From Erythroxylum novogranatense (taxonomy: Eukaryota; Streptophyta; Magnoliopsida; Malpighiales; Erythroxylaceae): a stretch of DNA of 64,000 nucleotides. Numbering within the stretch: the first letter of the stretch is position 1; every line of letters begins with the position of its first letter. The notes below the pieces were generated by a model that saw nothing but the letters and a program-made list of their open reading frames with translations, did not search any database and was not told the DNA's origin. The position numbers and the translations under genes are program-made. Location: assembly GCA_029891385.1 (NCBI GenBank), contig CM057231.1, positions 19,437,300 through 19,501,299 of the forward strand, given 5' to 3'. Positions 44,456 through 55,900 of the stretch are shown in pieces.

Positions 44456-47400
44456 TGTTGGACCCCGAACTTTTCTTGAAAGTCAGAACTATTAAATGAG
44501 AAATTATTAGTGATAAGTCATGAGTAAAGAAAAAGGAGAATTCTTGAATTTGAAATGATATACAAGATTAAGGTACTGATTGTAGTAAGTTGATGATGAG
44601 TGAGTATATATGTGTATGTTTTGTTATTAGTGTCCATGATCAATAATGGACTATAATTTGTTTATGGATGATATTGAGTTTAAATGGAAGTTGAGAGGAA
44701 GAATAGTGATTGAGCATGAGAGTTGAAAATGCAGAAAAGTAACAGGGCATGATTAGGTTGATTATGAATTCTGGGTTTTGATGATTTTTGACTAAACTTG
44801 TATATTTTGGAGCAGTATGAATTTATGGTGAATGAGTCGATTGAAATGGAGTAGAAAAACTAGAAATAAAAATTTGAAATGTTGGTTTTTGAAAATTGGA
44901 TGTCTGAAAATTCTGGGAATGAATAGTAGGAGAGAGTTAAATTTTTGATTTGAATTTCAATGAATTTTCTGTGCTGATCTAGGCAGATTTTGACAAAATT
45001 ATCTTCATGAAAGTTGTATATCTTTCTTTTACCTTTCCATTGATATAAAGTTTGAAAATTTTAAAGTTATGGATCAAAAGTTATGGAGTTTAGAAGTTGG
45101 GATGTTAGTGAAGAAGAAGAAGTGGAAAAGCACTGTCATGCTACTTTTAAGACTTTAGGCCAAAAGCACCATCGTACAAAAGCATAAGGGTGACATTGAG
45201 GGTTAACCAAAAAGCACCATCGTGCTTTGGAAGTTGGATTGCATGATAGCGACTTTGAATTTTTGAGAGGCTGATGAACATCCGATAGGTTTTTGACCAT
45301 AACTTCTTCTCTAGACATCCAAATGAATTGATTCTTAAACCACTGGATTTGTAAGATATTTCTCTACTTCTTCATAAAAATTCGTAGCATTATGAATTGA
45401 TTTGAAAAATATTGATTGAATGAAAGTGAGAGAATATGTTGAAATGGTATGAACTGGTGTTGTTTTACTAAACATGTTTTGGTATTTTGAGCATAACGTT
45501 TTTTGTAGTGATCTGAATGAGATGATTTTTAATTTTTAATAAACTAGAGCCACAAATTATCTGAAGGAATCAAATTTTAATTAGGTCTCTAAGACTTTCA
45601 TATTTGGATGGAAGTTGAGCATAGAGTGTTGGTTCATCATAAGAACAGTTAAAAATGTTTAGGGTATAACTTTTAGATTTATGAACCAAAATGAATGATT
45701 TTGGTCATTAGAAACTTGAGAAAATGGGGAACATTTTTCTAGAAGGAAGTGTTATCAAATTTTTATATTTACCTGATCAAAATAAGGAGTTAAGATGTTA
45801 GTAGTTGATTGATAAAAGTGGCAAAATTGGGAGAACCAATTAAATGAAGGTTAAAAAGGGAAGAACAAGCATAATGTGTTATTATTTAAAAGAAGAAGAG
45901 GAAAATCGTGGGAGTTAGAAAAGAGAAGAGAAAGTAGTGAGAAGAGAGGAGAAAAGAAAGAAGAGTGCGTGGAAGCTAAGAAAAAAGGAGAAAGAAGAAG
46001 ATTTGGGCTAAACCTGTGGTAAGTATCATCTTTCTTCTTGCTTAATAGGAAAACAAAAAGGGACTAGAGAAGAGGATGAGTTTGTGTAGGAAGAAAGAGG
46101 AAAAACCCTAGATGGATTTTTATGGATTTCTAAACTAAGTTTTGGTTTTTCCAACCTAGATAGACTATGGGTAGGTTAAATCTAAGCCCAACTTAGCATT
46201 TATTTCATTTTAGTGATTTTTGAAGTTTTATGAATTTCTATAGGAATGTTGTGTTGAATGAGAACTTGGTTGTTTGAAGGAGACCACGGAATGAAAATCT
46301 AAGAGCAAGAGGAAAGGCAAGTTTGACTTGGATTTTCGCAATTAAATAGGTAGGTAATATTTTTATAGTTATTGTGTAAAATGAGCTAATTGTCTTATGT
46401 ATGAATATGTGCTAAATTGCTTAAATTGAATGAATGTGATTGTTGAAAAATGTATGATGATTCATTATCATGTCATGCCATGAAAGACGAATGGCTTTTT
46501 GTATGAACGAAAAGATGAGATAAGAAGCATGAGAATATGAAAAATGTATGGAAATGAACTGAACAAAAATTTGATTATGTTTGGGCAAGAGTGGAATGTT
46601 TCGTTAGTCATGTGCACATTGAAATATAGTCTTCTCCTGACTGCCCGCTTGAGGCCATGAGATCCTAAGAAATCGGACTCGTTTTGTTCACGGTATAAAC
46701 TTTGGTTTATTTGTTTCGCTCCACAGAACTCTCGAGCCATTTGTTTGTGCATTTGCATTTTGATTTGCCAAGTTATGATGCAAGATTGAGTGTTATGTTT
46801 TGATAGATAATTACATGACATGTTCTATGTGATGATATGTTGAACTATAAGTTGAGAATTTGAATTGTGAATGATTGAATTACTAGCCCAATGAGTTATA
46901 AACGTATATGAATATATGAAGTATATGCATGTTTAATTGTGTGGCTCGTTGCCAATGGCTATAAACGTATAAGTCACTGAACTTCGCAGCTCACCTTATT
47001 GCTTTCCACTCCGCAGGTGCATAAAAAGCAGACTAACATTGATCCTTGCAAAGTTTGGCAAACAGCAAGAATAGAGACTTTTGTAATTAAGTTAGTTCAT
47101 AAACTTTTGGGTATTTAGAATCATATTAAGCATAAGCATTCAATTGTATCATGTGCATTTTATATTATGTAATAAGCCAACGATGTGGCTTTTGTTATGT
47201 AAATAAAGTTTTTTTTTCAAATTCTTTTGCTTTAGAAATGAAATGATGAATTTAGAAAGTTTTGTTTGTATATGTTCATAGTTAATTTCTTTATTATAAT
47301 GGTTATGTTGAAAGAATGGTATGAGTTGAATATTAGTTTTTGAGGTTAGTTATCTGGGGTCCTATTCGAGGGTTTTGTCGCGGTGAACCTTTCCCAAATG

Positions 47401-47532
47401 GTACCAGCACTGGAGCTTGAAACTTTCGCCGCGACGAACCCACCAACGTTGACGTTGAAAAAAAAATTAAAGTATGAAATTTTTGGGGGAAATCAGAGCC
47501 TCGAACTAGTTAACAAGACCTAGGCGCCAACA
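44456..47532 (+). repeat. 5' LTR of X
   Basis: Shares blocks with the Y LTR: purine-rich AAGAAGAAGAGG leader, the 46612-46751 foldback, the splice acceptor block, and the text before PBS. A CpG-bearing stretch with GCCGCGACGAACCC lies near 47430. Repeated AAAAGCACCATCGTG motifs are seen at 45130-45230. TATTTAAAAG at about 45885 is a TATA-like candidate. Confidence 0.9.
46019..47016 (+). other. Putative intron in X 5' LTR
   Basis: Donor TG/GTAAGT at 46019, branch-like CTCAC at 46990-46994, acceptor CTCCGCAG/G ending 47016; 998 bp. Same layout as Y. Confidence 0.5.
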
Positions 47533-47548
47533 TGTTTAGTATCAAAGC
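47533..47548 (+). promoter_or_regulatory. Primer binding site of X
   Basis: TGTTTAGTATCAAAGC, right after the LTR end; resembles TGGTATCAGAGC with changes, so it is partly decayed or uses another tRNA. Confidence 0.6.
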
Positions 47549-50500
47549 CTAGGTTTTTCCTAGGCTTAGAGTTCATAGTAGTATGAATTGTTATGCTTTG
47601 TGATTACTTATTGCATTGTGCATTGATTGATTGTATTAAGTGACATGCATATCATACATACATGTGGGAAATAAGATTAAAATGAAAGTAAGCTAAAAGA
47701 TAATGTCTTATTGAAGGAGTAAAATGCCACCTCGTAAAAGAACTCGAGGAGTTTTGCAAGGATTTGCTGCACCTAATTCCTCACTATTAGAGAAGGATAC
47801 TGATGAGTATATAATCCCACTAATTGCAACCACATGAGTCACATGTATGACTTTCGTTAAGAGTTTGGACTATTAGAAACAATGAGAAGAATGGTGTTTT
47901 ATCAGAATGTAAGTTAAGGAAGTTGTGGATATTTAGAAATAAGAATATTGTGTAGTCCGATATGTTAGACAAAGATTCAGTATTCGTGGCTATGTCAGTG
48001 AATATAGTAAAAGAATTTTTGTGTGGATACGCACTTGATTTGATATGGATGTAAAAATATTTTCATGAATTGACTGAGGAAGAAATAAAGAAAAAGGTGA
48101 AAATGAGAAGATTTACGTTGTACAAGCAAAGTGAAATTGAAAGGTTGAACTTGGAATTTAAAATGATTGTTCAGTTAGTGTGATAAGAGTTATGATCTGG
48201 TATAAGATTGTGTCAGTGAATTTGATATCCAAAATTTAAGATGGCTATGCGACTATGCTTCTAAATTGACTAAGAACGTATGTGTGGAAGATGAAACAAA
48301 TGATGGTGATATATGTAAAAGTTCTTAAGGTTAAGTCGACCAGTTATTATGAGAATATATTTGATCAGGTGGTTATATTGGTGAATAATGTGATTGAGTA
48401 CATATGGGATCCATATTTGGATATGGTATGGGAGGTAAGCTATAGTCCCTATAGTTAAAATTATGAGATGAATTCGAGTAACGTGATGGAATTATAGTAT
48501 AGGTGATTATGTTAAAAAGATAACTACGATGGAGGAGTATGTTTGAATAGTCGTATAATATTCAGGAATTGTTCAGAATCAATTGTGATTGATGTATCAT
48601 TGGCATGAGTATAAACTGGTGACCTGGTAAAATTTCCTTTGTGTATAAGATGTAATGATCTTGATGCTACATACGAAAAATATAAGAGTAAATGAATATG
48701 CTTCTTATGTCATTGAGTTTTATTATAAAGAATATTTTGATCATGTACAGTGTGACAGAAACTAAAATTATTGGAATATCATTAATAGTTAAAATTGATC
48801 TTATCGAGGTGTTAAGAATGGTTGAAACAACATTGATGAACATAGTTGATTGATAAAGATTATGGAAACAGTGTAGATGATTGAGGTAAGAAGTCTTTTG
48901 AGATAGAGATGTTTTATCAAATCATATTGGGTGAATTAAATGTTCCGTTTCAAGGAATGAATGATTATTAATGAAAAAAAGTAAATATTGGAGTCCTATC
49001 CCTGACGAAGACTAAGGCATAAGAGGTAGAATATGCTAGTAAGAATGTATGTATTTTGTTTGATGTAAAGTATCCAACTATGTGGGTGGATTCCTGCATT
49101 GGAGAAGACATAAATTGCTAATATGAGGAGTATATAGGTCTATGTAATGTTTTGTGTAAATATGTTTAGGGGGATACAAATTATATCTGATGAATGTATT
49201 ACTAACATAGGAAGTTATGATTGCAATAAATTGAAATGTGTGGAGAAACTAGTATGAATGAACGGACATTAGAATAAGTCAACGTGAAATTAAAGGAAAT
49301 CCAATGAAAGGAGAAAAATCATTCGAGAAAAGAAGTCAATTGGGGGATTGAAAATAACATGTGACAATATTACCTCATTTGAAGAATTAGTTACTTAAAA
49401 AATTATGAGAACCAGTCATGGACATAAGGAGTTTTTGGTTATATTTGTTGGAGCTAACAATTCCCTGATAGTACGATGGTATTGAAGATGAAAGCGATCC
49501 AAGCAAAGTTTAATGATATATTAAATGTATTCGAAAAGTTTAGAAGAGTAGTTTGAATACTTTGGAAAAATGTGTAAATCATATGAGTAATGAAAGTAAA
49601 GAGAATTTTGAGGAATTATAACACTGATATTAACTATATCGTCTATATTTGGGGACTTTATAGTATACAGTGATGTTGTATAAGAGATTAGAATAAAATC
49701 CAATGCAGCATGATAAAGTGATTTTGTATGCATGGAGACAATTAAGCCTCATGAGATGATTATTTGATGTATGAATTGAAACTCGTTGTAATAGTAATTG
49801 CTTGAAAGTTGGAGACATTATATGTACAGAAACATCTTGGATATATATATAAATATGCAGATCATTAAAGTTTAAGGTGATTATTGAGTTGAGAGAATTA
49901 AATACGAGATTGAGACAATGGGTAGAAGTATTGAAAGATTATGATGGTACAAATGAGTATTTCTTATTAAAGTTAGTGTTGTATTTGATACATTAAGCAG
50001 AAATCCCAATAGCAGTGAAGCATAAATTTGGATACTGATGTTATCAAATCTAGTGCAATAAAGAGCGTAGAATGTTGAATTGAATTTTAGCCAAAATGAT
50101 TAGTCACTGAAAAGTTAAGATCAGTTTCACATGAACAAAGCCCAAATTGAGGATTCAGAAACTGTGAATCTTACAGAGAAATAAAAAATAAATACAAATT
50201 TTGAGTTTGAATGGGAAGAATGACATTTTGTGATTAAAATAAGAAGTATGTGTACCGATAAAGATGATTGAGCAAAGAGATGTAGAGGAGCATAAACAAC
50301 AACCTATGATATACATCCTAGTAGGAATGCGCTGAGATAGTGTTTGATGGCTAACGAGATAAAAACAAATGACCACACTTGTGAGTTGCTAAGTATTGGC
50401 TATTGCAGATATGTTTAAAGTTTATTTTTTGGGGTTCATAGGAATATAAGATCGATGTACAACTTTGATTGACTTCAAGCATAACAATCATTATTGTAGT

Positions 50501-51190
50501 GATTTCATTATAATACTATATGAGGAGTTACATGATAGAAAGAGTCAGTCGCTTTTGTGTTGTGATGATTAAGGCCCAAAAAGGGTTGAAGGCCAGAATT
50601 GATTGGAGAGGTAGTTGATAAGTGAAATTGATCAGTATTACAAATTAAGTGATTCCAGAATGATAAAGGAGTTTGGTTGAGCAACACTAAAGGTATGAAA
50701 TACAGTGAGATAGACATAAGAGTTAAGTGTACTAACACTATAGAGATGTGAACTATGAAGCAAAGGATGAAATGTTTATGAGACTATTACTTTCCCAAGG
50801 TGTGTTAAGCTTGAATTGTATTGGTCCATATAAAGTTATTAAGAGACGAACCATTGACCTATGAGTTAGTATTACCAACAAAGATGTCTTAGATTCGTAA
50901 TGTATTATATGTGAATATGCTAAGAAATATCGATATGATTTGATATTGGTGTTATCGACGTGAAATATGAAAAAATGTGAGTAAATTGAGGTATATACAT
51001 ATTAAGGAATTAGTTAAGAAAGTGAATGATTAAATAAGTGATTGAAAGACCAAGTGAGTCTATTGACTATGGTCATTTGGAAGAAACTAGGTGAGTGAAG
51101 AAGTTACTTGGGAGACTGAGGAAAGCATAAGATATCATTTCCTCCATTTGTTAGATCACTTAAGTAAGAATTTCCGTGACAAAATTCTTT
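47549..51190 (+). pseudogene. Decayed gag-pol of X
   Basis: ATG at 47724 opens MPPRKRTRGVLQGFAAP, a gag-like basic start, but stops after about 38 codons. RNase H traces lie at about 49700-49960 (LESWRHY-like text and a degraded form of the LNMRQRQW region), aligned with Y 38920-39200. About 50790-50950 resembles the integrase C-terminus (GPYKVI, then RNVLYV-like text in broken frames). No frame over 80 codons survives. Confidence 0.7.
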
Positions 51191-51203
51191 AAGGGGGGAG
51201 ACT
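51191..51203 (+). promoter_or_regulatory. Polypurine tract of X
   Basis: AAGGGGGGAGACT directly before the 3' LTR. Confidence 0.8.
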
Positions 51204-54200
51204 TGTTGGACCTCGAACTTTTCTTGAAAGTTAGAACTATTAAATGAGAAATTGTTAGTGATGAGTCATGAGTAAAGAAAAGGAGAATTCTTGAATTTGA
51301 AATGATATAAAAGATTAAGGTAGTGAATGTAGTAAGTTGATGATGAGTGGGTATATATGTGTATGTTTTGTTATTAGTGTTCATGATCAATCATAGACTA
51401 TAATTTATTTACAGATGATATTGAGTTTAAATGGAAGTTGAGAGGAAGAATAGTGATTGAGCATGAGAGTTGAAAATGCAGAAAAGTAACAGAGCATGAA
51501 TATGTTGATTATGAATTCTGGGTTTTTGATGATTTTTGACTAAACTTGTATAGTTTGGAGTAGTATGAATTTATGGTGAATGAGTTGATTGAAATGGAGT
51601 AGAAAAACTAGAAATAAAAATTTGAAATGTTGGTTTTTGAAAATTGGAAGTCTGAAAATTCTGGGAATGAATAGTAGGAGAGAGTTGAATTTTCAATCTG
51701 AATTTACATGAATTTTCTATGCTGATATAGGTAGATTTTGACAAAATTGTCTTCATAAAAGTTGTAGATCTTTTTTTAAAGCTCTACATTGATATAAATT
51801 TTGAAAATTTTGGAGTTCTGAATCAAAAGGTATGGAGTTTAAAAGTTGGGATGTCGGTGAAGAAGAAGAAGTGCAAAAGCACCATAATGCTTTTAAGACT
51901 TTAGGCCAAAAGCACCGTCGTGCAAAATCACGGGGGTGAAATTGAGGGTTAGCGAAAAAACACCATCGTGAAAAAGATAGATGGTGACTTTGGAAGTACA
52001 ATAGTGACTTTGAAGTTTTGAGAGGCTGATGAACATCCTATAGGTTTTTTACCATAACATCTTCTCTAGACATCCAAATGAATTGATTCTTGAACCATTG
52101 GATTTGTGAGACATTTTTCTACTTTTTCACAAAAATAGGTAGCATTCTGAATTGATTTGAAAAAGACTGATTGAACCAAAGTGAGAGAATCTGTTGAAAT
52201 GGTATGAACTGGTGTTGTTTTACTGAACATATTTAGGTATTTTGGGCATAACTTTTTCTGTAGTGATTTGAATGTGATGCTTTTTTATTTGGAATAAAAT
52301 AGAGACATATAGACACAAATTATCTGAAGGAATCAAATTTTAATTCAGTCTCTAAGACTTTCAACCTTTGGATGGAAGTTGAGCATAAAGTGTTGGTTCA
52401 GCATATGAACAGTTAAAAAATGTTTAGGGTATAACTTTTAGATTTCTAAACCAAATTGAATGATTTTGGTGTCATTAGAAACTTAAGAAAATGGGGAAAA
52501 TTTTTATAGATGGAAGAGTTATCAAATTTTTTTATTTACCTAATAAAAATAAGGAGGTAAAATGTTAGTAGTTGATGGACAAAAGGGGCAAAATTGGGAG
52601 AACCAATTAAATGAAGGGTAAAAAGGAAAGAGCAAGCATAATGTGGTATTATTTAAAAGAAGAAGAGGAAATCGTGGGAGTTAGAAAAGAGAAGAGAAAG
52701 TCATGAGAAGAGAGGAGAAAAAAGAAGAGTGCATGGAAGCTAGGGAAAAAGGAGAAAGAAGGAGAAAGAAGAAGATTTGGGCTAAACCTATGGTAAGTAT
52801 CATCTTTCTTCTTGCTTAGTAGAAAAAAAAAGGGATTAGAGAAGAGAATGAGTTTGTGTAGGAAGAAAGAGGAGAAATCCTAGATGGATTTTTATCGATT
52901 TCTAAACTAGGTTTTGGTTTTTCTAACCTAGATAGACTATGGGTAGGTTAAGCCTAAGCCCAACTTAGCATTTATTTCATTTTTATGATTTTTGAAGTTT
53001 AATGAATTTCTATGTGAATGTTGTGTTGAATGAGAACTTGGTTGTTTGAAGGAGACTAAGGAATGACAATCCAATAGCAAGAGGAAAGGCAAGCTTGACT
53101 TGGATTTTCGCAATTAAATAGGTGGGTAATATGTTTATAGTTGTTATGTAAAATGAGCTAATTGTCTTATGTATGAATATGTGCTAAATTGATTAAATTG
53201 AATGAATGTGATTGTTGAAAAATGTATGATGATTCATTATCATGTCATGCCACGAAAGACGAATGGCTTTTTGTATGAATGAAAAGATGAGAAAGCATAA
53301 GAAGCATGAGAAAGCATAAGAAGCATGAGAATATGAAAAATGTATGGAAATGAATTGAGCATAAATTTGATTGTGTTTAGGCAAGAGAGGAATGTTCTGT
53401 TAGTCACTTGTACGTTGACATATAGCCTTCTCCTAGTTGCCCGCTTGAGGCCACGATATCTTGAGAAATCGGACTCGTTTTGTTCACGGTATAAACTTCG
53501 GTTTATCCGTTTCGTTCCACGGAACTCTCGAGCCATTTATTTGTGCATTTGCATTTTGATTTGTCAAGTTATGATGCAACATTGAGTGTTATGTTTTGAT
53601 AGATAATTACATGACATGTTCTATCTGATGATATGTTGAACTATGAGTTGAAAATTTGAATTGTGAATGATTGAATTGCTAGCCCAATGAGTTATAAACG
53701 TATATGAATATATGAAGTATATGCATGTTTGATTGTGTGGCTCGTTGCCAATGGCTATAAACGTATATGCCACTGAGCTTCATAGCTCACTCTATTCCCT
53801 TCCACTTCACAGGTGCAAAAAAAGCAGATCAGCATTGATCCTTGCAAAGTTTGGCAAACAACAAGAATAGAGACTTTTGTAATTAAGTTAGTTCAAAAAC
53901 TTTTGGGTATTTAGAATCATATTAAACATAAGCATTCAATTGTATCATGTGCATTTTGTATTCTGTAATAAGCCAATGGTATGATTTTGGTTATGTAAAT
54001 AATTTTTTTTTCAAATTCTTTTTCTTTACAAATGAAATGATGAATTGAGAAAGTTTTATTTGTATATGTCTATAGTTAATTTCATTGTTATAATGGTTAT
54101 GTTGAAAGAATGGTATGAGTTGAATATTAGTTTTTGAGGTTGGTTGTCTGGGTCCTATTTGAGAGTTTCACCGCAACGAGGCCCAGAGTACGCCGCAGTG

Positions 54201-54329
54201 AATATTTCCCAAAGTTTATGAGCACTGAAGCTTGGAACTTCCACCGTGACGAACCCACCAACGCTGATGTTGAAATTTTTTTGGGGAAATCAGAGCCCTG
54301 AAATATGTAGCAAGACTTAGGTGCCAAAA
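51204..54329 (+). repeat. 3' LTR of X
   Basis: Matches 44456-47532 throughout, with a 15-20 bp local duplication near 53290-53330 (AGAAGCATGAGAAAGCATA). Last bases AA in place of CA. Confidence 0.9.
52793..53812 (+). other. Putative intron in X 3' LTR
   Basis: Donor TG/GTAAGT at 52793, CTCAC about 25 nt before acceptor TTCACAG/G ending 53812; 1020 bp. Confidence 0.5.
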
Positions 54330-54334
54330 TGAAG

Positions 54335-54917
54335 TGATTCTTAAAGGAATAGATTCTTCACACGTTGTGCTATCTCTCCATTAAAAAAATTGGCAACATT
54401 CCAAATTGATTGAAAAAAGGTTTTTATTGAAGAAAAGTGAAGGTATATGTTGGAATAGTATGAACTGGTGTTATTTTACTGAACATGCTTCGACATTTTG
54501 AATATATCTGGATCTGTAGGGTTCCAACTAAGATGATTTCTGATGTGGAGTAAACTAGAGATGTAGGTTTACAAATTATATGAAGAGGTTAAATTCTGGT
54601 TCAACCTCTAAGATGTTCAATATCTGGATGGAACTTGAGCATAGAATATTTTCTTCAATATAAAAATGATTTTGGAAAATAGGGCTTGAAATTTACAATA
54701 TCAGAGAATGAAGATGAACTGAGGATGACTAATGAGGGTTAATTGGAATAACCATACATGGTAACAAGTATAAGCACACGTTTTATGACTCCGAATATTA
54801 GGCTCTGGAAGTAGTGTCTAACAGTTGTGGTATCAGAGCAAAAGTTGAGTTCCGGAATCGGTGCCCAACAGTTGTGGTATCAGAGCAAGAGTTGGGTTTC
54901 AGAACTGGTGCCCAACA
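54335..54917 (+). repeat. 3' LTR of Y, part 2
   Basis: Matches 36723-37329 of the 5' LTR. Ends with the 47-bp units holding primer-site copies at 54828-54839 and 54875-54886, then CCCAACA. Confidence 0.9.
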
Positions 54918-54922
54918 GAAAT

Positions 54923-55900
54923 CAAATTTGATTCCTTCATAAATTTGTAGAAATATGTATGTAGTTTAATCTACAATTAAAAGTATCTCATTTGGATATC
55001 TACAGGTAAAGATATGGTTAAAGTACCAATGTTTGTTCAATAGAACCACTCCATCTAACGAGGTATACACTCCAATTAACTCACTTTAGTATTATTATGA
55101 GAAAGTAATGCCAAAGACATATGCAAATGAACCAGAAACATCTCATTTTCATCTAAGATACTTCTCTTAACAAAACCCCTTACATTACAATAAAAAAAAC
55201 CAGCAACATATCAAATTTTCATACCTTTAAAAGGAGTGTTTCAAAACCCTTATTTTTCACTCCAGTTGCTTGCCTCCTTTAGTCTTCTTCTCTTCTACAC
55301 AAAACATACCCATTCACTACTCATTTCCAACAATCACAGATGCATAACAGAACCCTTGCTAAAGAGAAGAAGAGAAAGGAGCTAAATTTCACACCCAAAC
55401 ATGCAATTAACATACCTTAACTTCAAATGCACAAAGGGATTTAATAAGATGGTGGATGGAGAGAGAGAAGCTCAATCTTCTACAAATTTTTGTGTTTGCT
55501 GACCCTCCCCTTCTTCATCTGCATGTTTTTAGACATAGGTACAGATGGATGACATGCCATTTGCCACATGGCTAAGTGTTATGGTGTGGGATATAAGACA
55601 AATGGTTCCATCCTATTGATTTATACTTTTCACCTTTCATTAATAAAAAAAAGACCACACCTTTGTCTTATTTTATGAAATTGCATTCCATTTGAATACA
55701 TTTAGCAATTTAGTCCATGATTAATGTATCTTTATGCATGTATAACATAATTAACATAAATTACCAAAATACCCCTAAAAATTCCATTAATACCGATTAT
55801 GTCTCAAACTAAACTCTCACTTTCCTAATCGTTAACACCCATTACATATACTTTCATAGACAAGAAACATTCCTACTAGGGTATAGTTTGGAGCCTTACA
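54923..55900 (-). repeat. 5' LTR of G, part 2
   Basis: Matches about 5940-6884 of the 3' LTR; outer end TGTAAGGCTCC on the minus strand next to the LINE. No gene. Confidence 0.88.

Larger units (their letters stand above)
44456..54329 (+). mobile_element. Ty3/gypsy element X nested in Y
   Basis: LTRs 44456-47532 (3077 bp) and 51204-54329 (3126 bp); perfect TSD TGAAG at 44451-44455 and 54330-54334. Starts TGTTGGACC, ends GCCAACA in the 5' copy and GCCAAAA in the 3' copy. Internal part 47533-51203 is decayed but aligns with that of Y. X is a younger relative that landed in Y's LTR. Confidence 0.92.
33974..54917 (+). mobile_element. Ty3/gypsy element Y with large LTRs, nested
   Basis: LTR ends TGTTGGACCCC...TGCCCAACA; perfect TSD GAAAT at 33969-33973 and 54918-54922. 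The 5' LTR is 33974-37329. The 3' LTR starts at 40390 and ends at 54917, interrupted by plastid DNA and by element X. The internal part (37330-40389) is decayed but keeps RNase H text on the + strand. Y is inserted in the 5' LTR of G. It is related to X: internal regions and several LTR blocks align. Confidence 0.92.
4621..55900 (-). mobile_element. Ty3/gypsy element G, full length but nested, minus strand
   Basis: Two related LTRs bound it: 4621-6884 (its 3' LTR) and 32666-33973 joined to 54923-55900 (its 5' LTR). T runs flank both ends (4615-4620 and 55901-55906), consistent with a TTTTT TSD, though the T run blurs the exact edge. On the minus strand the order is LTR, primer binding site, gag, protease, RT, RNase H, integrase with a chromodomain-like tail, polypurine tract, LTR, as in chromovirus-type gypsy elements. 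Subtracting elements A, C and Y with their TSDs leaves about 9.2 kb. All genes carry stops or frameshifts. Confidence 0.9.
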
